64,000 nucleotides of DNA from Ridgeia piscesae (taxonomy: Eukaryota > Annelida > Polychaeta > Sabellida > Siboglinidae), in NCBI GenBank assembly GCA_025642075.2, contig JAODUO010001054.1, forward strand, positions 47,501 to 111,500. The letters run 5' to 3'. A program made the translations under genes and the position numbers. Of this stretch, positions 54,800 through 64,000 are shown piece after piece. The notes beneath the pieces are model-generated. The model was not told where the DNA came from. It was given only the letters and a program-made list of their open reading frames with translations, and did no database searches. Each line of letters opens with the position of its first letter. The first letter of the stretch is position 1.

Positions 54800-55142
54800 G
54801 AAAATAAAAACATGTCAATATTGTTACCCCAACGTTTTTATTTCACTTCCGAAAAGTCTGCGGATCCCACAACCAGACATGTGGTTTGTTTCACAGTACC
54901 CTAGCCTAGAGTCAGTGAGAGCACGAGATTTAGGCAATTTCCTCGTGTGTGAAACCACCGACTTCCTGTGGTACAGACCTAGACAAGGCCAACCGTTCTT
55001 TTTGTCTCTTCTGATTCTTGAATGACATAGGAGATGTGGGGGTGAATGAAATTGTGCACGCTTAAAAAGCAGCCCATGCAAACAACCAGTAACCCACAGA
55101 TGGGCAGCGTGCTTCTCTAACCATTATGCCACGGTGCCCCTC
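54800..55142 (-). mobile_element. Probable tRNA-derived SINE, diverged copy of family 1
   Basis: Minus strand begins GCACCGTGGCATAATGGTTA, an A-box-like tRNA head, with a decayed B box; the body contains CAATTTCATTCACCCCCACA, matching the SINE at 3245-3464. Confidence 0.5.
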
Positions 55143-57740
55143 TTACATGATTGTCGTCACTTATAACACAAAAAGCTAAACTAACTAATTTTGTTCACAG
55201 AAAACGCTCCAAGGCGTCATTGTGAATATGACCTACTTCTGGACAACTGTTGTTCAGTTATGGACAGATGCCGTTGTTGATAATGGAACAAAGATCCTCA
55301 GACTGCTGACAAGGTGGAACATAAGCCAGTAATTATCCTCCGCATACAAAGGGCTGCGTGCTGAAGCCATTGAGAACGTCTTCTGACAGTCTCTATTTAT
55401 ACCTCCCCCAACTCCTACTTCCCTCCCATTTCTTCCATTTTATAATTTCGTCACTCAATTTTCTGGGTTCCCACGTGATTCAGTTTATTTATATACAATC
55501 CTATGTTATCATTTAACATGTTATTAACGTACGTTAACTTAATAATTTTACTTGTATAAAGCCCAAAACCTGACGACTGATTCATTTAGGTATTCGTGCA
55601 TTTAATGTATTTTCGTGGTCTGGTAATATAAAAAACCTCACTTGTTTGCAATTCTGGTTAAAAAAACATTCAGCAGATGGCACCATTAATTGCCAGTTGT
55701 TAATTCTTTGGAAGCGTCCTACTATGAAATCCCATTAAATTATGGCAGGACCTCTCTTGCTATGTGCCTGTGTCAACAAATGGGTTGACCACAACGTCAC
55801 ACATATCCACTGCCCATTAAGCTTGTTGTGAAGCTATGACATGCCTTGATCTCCTGTCAATTTCCATTTAACTGTACAATTCTCTATTAGATAGATGGAA
55901 CATTCAGAGTTAGACGAAACCAGAAAATGGCATAGCCAGATTCCTCCCCAGCACAACATACGGGGCAGGAGATGTAGGTATTCCTCTACCATGTGTGCAT
56001 CCTGGCAAACAGCAATGATTCTGGCTTGGAGCATCCTCATGACAAATACAGCTGTAGCAGATGTCGATGACTCAACCGAGTCAGACAGTAAAATACGTGA
56101 AGACCAGCATAACTCCGCAGCAGTTGCCTAACACTCCCTCTCACTCGCCGCCCACAAAAACACAGTCACCGTGAATCGAGCGAGATCATAATATTAACAG
56201 GACCACATAATATCACCAACAAATCAAGTGCTTTTTCTAAACATTAACGCAACGTGTCTCGGTCATCTCACCAACTTTCTCAACTTAAAACACCTTCGAG
56301 GTAAGGCCCCTATCAACTTTGTGTTACTCATCTAATGTGTTCCCATAAAAATTATAAAAATTGTAAGACTGGATTTTTATTTATAGATTGTAATATTAAA
56401 AACGCTTTGCGACTTCCCACGTTCTTTTCGCTAATCACTAACGGGTTGCTGAAAAAACTGGCCTCAGACCAGTGAATGGCACTAGGAGAACTTGTCTAAA
56501 CACAACCGGGAATCTCGCTACGGCCGCATCAGAGCCTAATGTCACCTAACAAAAATAGACCACCGCAAAAAACTGCATTGTCAATAAACGTCACCACAGC
56601 ACCTGATGGGATAGCATCAGTAATCGTGACACCATGACACCAGGGTGACACATCGTAGATAAAGAGACAATCGATGTCACAGTTCTGAGCCGAACCAACC
56701 AACTAAGAGGTGGATTGAAGCTGCTCGTAATAACTATATAATAAGTCGGTTGAGACACAGCCACAAACTAGACAGGAGTGGTTTGTGCCAGACCCTCTTC
56801 AAGTGCAATAATAGCAGCACGTGAGTTAATGTTTACATGTTGACATACGCAGGAAGGGATCATTCGCAATAACACATAAACATATTATTTAGCTTGTTAT
56901 TGAGAATACAATAAATTCATGTTTTTTATCCAACACCGCTCCCACAGAATGACTCATATTACAAGCAGGTTGTCATGACAAAAAAACGAAGTGGCAAGTT
57001 CTTATGGGATGGTCAATCAATTTGTCACAGAAATGACAAATGTTCCATCAGATTAGACAAAACTGAAGCTGTTAGTCTGGATGGTCACTGCATTGTGAAA
57101 ACACCCAATTGTTGTCTCACACGGCACGTTGGTTTACTATTGGGCATAATAACTGAAGCTGTGGCTCACGAGATTCAAACACTGATGCGTGAATTATATT
57201 TCTGATTCTATTCGACTACGTATTATTAGCATCTTTGATCAGGTTTTTAACTCAGATAGATGGGGCTGTATAAATGTTTGGCAAATAATAAACTAATAAT
57301 TATTAAAACTCATAGAAACCCTTACACCCAATATTCTAATTCCAATAGCAATTATAAAGGTTACTATTTTCCTCCAAAACGCCACAGACTAATTCCGCTG
57401 TGTTGACTAAGCCTGGTAACAAATGTGCAAGCCGTCTATTTGGAAAACATTAACATACCCACACATGCTAACATGGTTCCAGTTAGTTGCTTTCTCAACT
57501 ATCTAAACAGAATTCGGCAAAGATGAATCAGAGGTAGCCCCCCTTCAGATGAGAGCTAGCTAAGGAGACTCAATCCCTCAACCTGAAACGCTGGGAAGTG
57601 GCAGCTCCATCACAAACGAACTATATCTAATTAATGATCTAATTAATTAGAACGCTGCTGAGTGTTCAAAACAACTAGAACTAGATCAATTAATGGACAC
57701 AGTAGATGGGATCATTATAATCATAATTAAACATTAGAAA
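55143..57740. other. Gene-free unique sequence
   Basis: Short frames (for example 56975-57205, 76 codons) show no family resemblance and no splice context. Nothing else is seen. Confidence 0.5.
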
Positions 57741-57749
57741 AAAATCCTG

Positions 57750-57976
57750 AATATACCGAAAGTACAGATGTCTGGAATAGTCTGCCACAGTCTGTGGTAG
57801 ACTCTCCATCAGTCCAATCATTTGAAGAAAAACTTTATGAATTATGGAAAAACCATCCTATAAAAACAGACTTAACTGCACCACCTCTACTATGGACTGT
57901 GTCACCTTTAGACGCATGCGCACAGTCTCAAAACAAAGCTCAAGACAGAGCTGGCACAAGAGGCAGGAATGCCTAA
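57750..57976 (+). mobile_element. LINE ORF C-terminal fragment, second family
   Basis: Reads VWNSLPQSVVDSPSVQSFEE then KLYELWKNHPIKTD, the closing text of a non-LTR reverse-transcriptase ORF, ending in frame at 57976. It differs from the LINE copies at 42020 and 52915. Confidence 0.65.
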
Positions 57977-59924
57977 TATAAGCCAGAAATGGAGCTGTAA
58001 GAATGTGAGAGAAATAAGAGTGGTCGAACTGGCGTTGCTGTAGTATAAACGTCCGACTGTGATCGATAGAAACAAAGGGTTTGAGCGGGTCAGTAACAGT
58101 GCTGGGTGACTGCGTACGAGGCAATACTCGGCAGAACCACCATGTCCTCAGGGTCTCATCATATCGTCTCCTGTCATACCACACCATCTCGCAGCTCCCA
58201 AAACTATTTCTAGGAAACGACTACCTTCACAGAGATCTGGATTTAACGGGAGGGCATCGGTTACATTGGGTCATGAAAGACCTGTTGCTTGATGAGTGGG
58301 AACTCAGCAACTTGTGTAGACAGATGCAACGCTGTGTAATACGTATCAATTTTATGCCAAAGTGACTGTTTGGTTTGTTGATGTCTTGTTATGAATTGAA
58401 CATTTTGTGGTTGCAATTTTCAAACTGCAAACACCACTTTGGGGTTATTAAACGAAATATGGCATGAAGGCTACATTCAACATAATATATGTACATAATA
58501 ACTATTTTAATGTTAAGAACACTGCAATATAAGTATGAATACATGAGAAGCACACATTGCACATGTAAAGTGAGAATTTACATGTTCAGACTGAACTTTC
58601 ACAATAACGAATGTTGTAACTAAGTCAAATTGTTCATGATATCTGTGGCACACTGGGACGTCCCTATTAAACTCAGCCCACACACTGAATAAAACTGACT
58701 TAATAGCAAGGTGACTGTAATACCAGGACCACTTTGCTACACTGTTGCTGAAATAATTAGGGGCTATCCCAGGATGACCTTAATTGTAAGTTGGCTGCAT
58801 TTCTGAGGTGACAGATACACACAGATAACTGATACTTGTGTACACAAATTGTAACACCCAAGTGATGAACAGTCTTACTGTGGGCATCCCAGGTGGCCCA
58901 CACGTCTGGCTGTCACTCACTGACCCTACAGCAACAGACTGGGTTCACAGGCCTTTCATTAACACCGATTCATTCCATCTACACAGTTTTCATGAACACA
59001 TCAATGTCATTGTGGCACAGTAAATAGTTCAATAGTACAGTATACAGTACCTGGTTGCTTCCTCTGTCACAGCAACAGAAGAATGTAGGAATAACGTATC
59101 CAGACATTGAAATATTACACATGAAACTCTTTACTTGGCACTATCATGCACTGTCTGCCCGTCCTTCTGGTGGACAATCAGTGCTTACTTAGTCCACACA
59201 ACATATTTCTGAAAGCAACCGTAAATGCATTGCTCTTGCAAGAAAAATAACTAGGGGTACAAGGGCCTCTGTGGCAGCCCTAAAGCCCCCTCATGAAATT
59301 GGCAGTCTGTTGGTTGGTTTCCTGAATACAAGAAGTCAACTGTCAATGCGGGGCTTCCAAATAAACCAAGTGTTTTCACCCTGCTGCAGACCCTAAAGGG
59401 CATGATCTCAGACACATTGGAATAGCAGTGTTTTACATATACCCTGCAAGACTGGTGTGTCCATTGTTCTTGATCCACTGCAGACATTGATCCACACCTC
59501 CTGTCCTCCTTCGGCACTAACAGTTTAACTCTGATAACATGTCTTAAACCCTACCAGCCTAGCACGTGTTCATGTATGCACTAAAATCACAACAAACATG
59601 AGACTGACAATGTAAAACAATGTAACCAGAACCAAGAATAGGTGTAAGAAAAATATCTACTATCTAATGTAGATCAATTGAGTTGAGTGTGCACTGCACT
59701 AGCGAACTAAATTCTCAAGATAGACAGCCGATTAACAATGCATGGCATGGCTGTAGACCAATGTAATACTAGTAACTACCCTGGTGAGTGGCGACCCAGG
59801 CAATAAACCAGGTCAGCAGTCTTGAAAGGAAGCCACGCTGTAGGAGTATCTGATAAGTCAGGTACAATTGTGCATTGAATACTGCAGCAGGTGGCTCCAG
59901 CCTTACCTACAGTCACAGTAGGGC
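57977..59924. other. Gene-free unique sequence
   Basis: Only short frames without family resemblance; no repeat array. Confidence 0.5.
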
Positions 59925-60095
59925 AGCGTCGCTAGAGCTTTGAATTCTCCACTAAGAGAACCCAGGCTCGAATCCTGTGCTGCGGTGTTAAATCTTGGGA
60001 AAGTTTTTTCACTCTACATTGCACCAGTTCATTCAGCTTTACGAGTACCTGGCTATAAGCAATGGTGACTATTTGTACGAGCACACTCTCAGACA
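59925..60095 (+). mobile_element. tRNA-derived SINE family 2, truncated and diverged
   Basis: B-box-like AGGCTCGAATCCTGTGCTG, then CTCTACATTGCACCAGTTCA and GAGTACCTGGCTATAAGCAA, matching the SINE at 38985-39295. The AAAGCGCTT tail is missing. Confidence 0.7.
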
Positions 60096-62616
60096 GGAGA
60101 AAGATCACTATGATAAGCCTAGTAAGAGAGCAACGGCAACAAATTTAGCGATTTTCGTCAAATCAAAATCTATGGGACCATTGAAAGCTTTCTAAAAGTT
60201 GTTTAATTAATAAGAAGTAGGCCGTGTTCTATGACTGCAAGATTTCAGAAGGTTCAATTTGAAACAGATGTTCTCCAGATGACATGTTGCCATGGTTGAC
60301 ACTGGTGACAGAATTCACAAATGATTCCACTACCTGGTATCAATTTTTTTGTTTTTAAAAGTAATATGTCACTCTTCTGAGTTAGCTTAATGTCACTTTT
60401 TGTAGTTATCCAGAAAAACTGTCTCAATTATATGCACTATTATTTATTGCGCTTTAATCTAGATAAACTCCAGTGTATATGGGCTGGTCTGATCGTCCTG
60501 TTACTGCTTTGTCCTTGTGTACATGTACAAGTGCATGGGGGAGCAGTGTGACACACCACAGCAATGACCTAGATCACTTACAATTTTAACTTGAACACAC
60601 CTGAAGGCTCTACTCAAACATGTCATTCATTCTACTTTCAACAACTATGGTTAGTGTTCGCCCGGGGCTGTGGTTAGGACGGGGTCACCCACCACTCAAC
60701 CAACCAACAAAGCTACTGCAATTATCATCATAAAGCAGGTTTCGGAAAGTATTGGTTACCTTGTGAATTTTTTTACTGCATCTTTGCACTGGAGAAGTAG
60801 GTAGATTTAGTGTTTTTTTCTGTATATCTGAATCAGGGTTTTTACTACTAAAAGCAACAGGCGTTCTCAACAGCATCACGACCGTGACTGTCTGGCCAAA
60901 CTAGTCAAGTCATTCAAACACTTTGCACTATCCAAACAACTAGCTACTGTGCTAGAACTTACATTTTCATTATAAACCTCGGGCATGAGGTTCTTTTGTA
61001 CCCAAAAAACATGGGATGCAATTTTCAAAATGTTTACATGTAATAAATGGGCTGTGGACATTTAAAGAAAATTATAGAGCAAACTTCCACTGGGATGAAA
61101 AACCACAATTCTGTCGACTTGCTATGTTATCCATAATGTATGGAATTATTTGGCTCTGGTTTTATGGTCTTATAAGTGACTACACATTAAGTATTGTATT
61201 CTCTGTATATCCTCCTAACAATCTCAGTGCTCGGTGACAGTAATTTACTGAACAAAATTTGCAAATAAATTAGTAATCCCACAAGGTACCATGAAAATGA
61301 CATTAATTATTCAGTTGTTCTATAGCAGCTGGCGTTGTAATTCTTGAACCGAATAACCCTCAACGCAACGCTATTAGCCACAGCACCGCATGATATCCAC
61401 ACATCCATATGGATATCACAACTTGGATATCACAATCTGTACATTATCTACACATGATGCGTGAACAGCATGCTGTGCTGCACTGGGTACATCAAGTTCT
61501 CATCAATCTAAACATGAACAATATCACAAGTTAAGAGCGTGGCATGTTTGACTTGGAATCACACAACTGGGTGGTACCAGTACCATGAATGGCCGAACTC
61601 TGAGTCTGCAGACTTGAGTCTGATGGTATCAATCCATGGGATGCTCTGTTAGGTGTAAGACGGCAGTTGGAAGAAACGTAAACTCAGTTGAGTGTGGAAA
61701 AATTGCCTTTAAATGATGATGATGAGTGTGGCCATGAACTACTGTTAAATTCTTCTAGACGGTTGCCACGGACTACAGAAAATCATTGCCACCAGATTCA
61801 AGGCCTAAAATTCACTCTAGAGTATGTAATTTTATAATAACACCACAACGTAACTCACTGAACTCTACTCATACATACACAAGATATGAAAACACGTAAC
61901 ACGATTACTTAAATATTATCAATACAGCACCACAAGAATCTCACACACAAAATCCTGCACGACGCAGAAGGTGCATTGTCCACGGCGCTGAGAATTACCA
62001 TGATACATGTGTCAAATAAATATATATTGAATATTATTGATAAGCCCAACTTTCCCAGCAGCTCAACTGGTATTGCCAAGCGAGTAATGTATTGCTTTAT
62101 AACCCGTTTGGTGCCGCTGCGTGCCTGCGTGGCGCCGTGCCATTGATCTCAAATGACAGACTCTAGTGGACACTCGACTGTCATCCAGGCAGCGTTTTGA
62201 TGCACCCACACATGTATAATTTAGAAATTGTCAAACCCGCTGGCATTGGCTGCAATCGAGGCTACAGGGCGATCTCTCGACATATTTCATCGCGTACGAA
62301 ACATGAAGTGTACAAAGGAGTGCCTCACACTCACAGCTGGCGTGTATGCTACGTCGGAAGCGATCAGACAGTTTTTCGGCCAAAGAAAATCAGTCTAGCA
62401 TGCAGATTTGCCCATCATGGCCAAGTGGCCTGTCTTTTGGCCCGATTAGGCCATTAGACCGCCTGTCTTTGGACCTTGGAAGTTCACACAGGATTCTTGG
62501 AATCAGTTCATGCAGTGACGTAATTTATTATATACTACAATGTCCCATTCATGACAGCTGCAATTGTAATACAATTCATCCAGTCAAAGGAGGCCAACAG
62601 GTCTAGTGAGTGACAA
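60096..62616. other. Gene-free unique sequence
   Basis: No exon, array or transposon end recognised. Confidence 0.5.
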
Positions 62617-63082
62617 CCAGGAAGTAGAATCCTGCTATTTTGAGCATCAAATCGTGACTGTGTGGTAAGATAGCATTATAAAGACACTATGAAACCGTGC
62701 GCATAAAGTGGTGTACACCTTGCCTTGAGAGACTGACTACATCAACACAGGGAGATGGTTTGTTTACATCGAGGTCCGTGGTTCTTAGGGGTGATCTCAT
62801 TAGTACTCAAACTAAAACTGTTCATTAGTCAATCAACCCCAATCCAATTTACTGTGGGATTAAAACTGAGATTCATATAAAATATGTCATTGCCAAATAA
62901 AAGATTATCATAATTTCTTGTGTGCCATTTTTAGCATTTGTCATCACAGTCCACATTTGCAGCACATAAGTAACTGAATAATATTATAACTAATATTGAG
63001 TTTTATAACTATGATTGAGTCAGATTGACAGCTTGAGTCAACATAACACAACTACCAAGACAGATCTAACATAGCTACAAAG

Positions 63083-63123
<41 letters not shown>

Positions 63124-63177
63124 GTAGCTATGTTAGATCTGTCTTGGTAGTTGTGTTATGTTGAGTTCTGTTGACTG

Positions 63178-63224
<47 letters not shown>

Positions 63225-63391
63225 AACCACGGACCTCGATGTAAACAAACCATCTCCCTGTGTTGATGTAGTCAGTCTCTCAAGGCAAGTTGTACACCAC
63301 TTTATGCGCACGGTTTCATAGTGTCTTTATAATGCTATCGGACCACACAGTCACGATTTGATGCTCAAAATATCTGGATTCTACTTCCTGG
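62617..63391. mobile_element. Foldback/MITE-like element with 167-bp inverted arms
   Basis: Bases 62617-62783 and 63225-63391 are inverted copies of each other, both 167 bases long, with only a handful of mismatches (for example near 62636 and 62670). The 441-bp centre holds a second, perfect 42-bp inverted repeat (63038-63079 / 63123-63164) around an AT tract. No coding frame. Target-site duplication not recognised. Confidence 0.75.
63038..63164. repeat. Nested 42-bp perfect inverted repeat
   Basis: Arms start TCAACATAACACAACTACCA and end AACATAGCTACA; loop 43 bases, mostly AT repeat. A second AT tract follows at 63180-63219. Confidence 0.9.
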
Positions 63392-64000
63392 TATATAATT
63401 ATATTTACAATGTGTCAGTGTACATTACAATCATTTGAACTCCAAGAGATGTAACTAAATATTATGCTAAACAGCCAAAGCAGTATCCACTATGTAATAC
63501 TATTTTTTTGGACTTGATGGCCTTTCGTGACCATCCCTTGTCCAGTGGTTTGCTGGCATTCTTACTCTAGGTCTATTTTGGTCTATCTGAACTGGCATGG
63601 CAGCCTGTAGGCATCACCAGGTACTCAAGAACATTCTAACTGAAGTATTGTAGGTACGATATCTCAAATATATTATTCACGTGGCCTAATTTTGATGACA
63701 TATCTTGTCATTACTCTTCTATAATGAGGTAGGATTGCAAGTACTTCCTCTATGTGCTGTGAACACACACAGGTGAAACACCTGCAAACTGCATGGACAG
63801 CTGCACATAGGACATTTATGAAAATCTGACTATAAATATGATAGAGTATTTGACACATGAATATCTGGCGTCTCTGTCAGTGTCGAGTATTTGGGGTGGC
63901 AAAAAGAACACATCTCCCAGTGGAGTTGTTTGAGGCAGATGGGGGGAGGACCAACGGAATGAGGACTGATTGTTGATCAAATGTTCATTATGATCATCAG
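63392..64000. other. Gene-free unique sequence to the window edge
   Basis: Nothing recognised. Confidence 0.5.

Noticed and set aside
56975..57205. 76-codon frame
   Set aside because: No recognisable family, no splice or neighbour context; chance frame is as likely.
62197..62606. Two overlapping 86-codon frames
   Set aside because: No family resemblance, no splice structure; next to the foldback element and probably noncoding.

Overview
The window is animal (eukaryotic) genomic DNA. Three conserved, spliced metazoan genes can be rebuilt exon by exon from GT-AG boundaries and matching codon phases. tRNA-derived SINEs, 5'-truncated LINE fragments, AT microsatellites and very large minisatellites fill the rest. 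Gene content, SINE/LINE mix and intron structure suggest a marine invertebrate, probably lophotrochozoan and possibly a mollusc; that assignment is inference.

Layout. (1) 1-6498, minus strand: N-terminal part of GAPVD1 (Gapex-5/RAP6; RasGAP module), with the remaining exons and the expected VPS9 domain off the left edge. (2) 6499-9268: head-to-head intergenic space between GAPVD1 and VAMP4, holding a 36-bp palindrome centred on a full CRE. (3) 9269-28534, plus strand: complete 7-exon coding sequence of VAMP4 (138 aa R-SNARE). It is 417 coding bases spread over 19.3 kb because the introns are packed with unrelated tandem arrays: 12-mer about 6.4 kb, 6-mer, GT, 18-mer about 1.9 kb and 17-mer about 4.1 kb. 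(4) 28535-33320: VAMP4 3' region and the tail-to-tail interval to CBL. (5) 33321-48638, minus strand: eleven coding exons of a long CBL-type E3 ubiquitin ligase, from the EF-hand part of the tyrosine-kinase-binding domain through SH2, linker, RING and proline/tyrosine-rich tail to a C-terminal UBA domain. The four-helix-bundle exon(s) and the start codon were not found. (6) 48639-64000: no convincing coding exon; minisatellites (28-mer, about 42-mer, CT), retroelement fragments, and a foldback element with 167-bp inverted arms enclosing a second perfect 42-bp inverted repeat.

The three products all act in membrane traffic and receptor down-regulation. GAPVD1 links Ras-family GAP and Rab5 GEF activity on endosomes, VAMP4 is a TGN/endosome R-SNARE, and CBL ubiquitylates activated tyrosine kinases. 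A functional link from adjacency is not claimed.

The most unusual property is the density and placement of tandem arrays inside introns of intact genes. Arrays start within a few to tens of bases of splice donors or end shortly before acceptors, several show higher-order repeat structure, and one intronic repeat family in CBL is recognisably copied from the 5' end of its own linker/RING exon.
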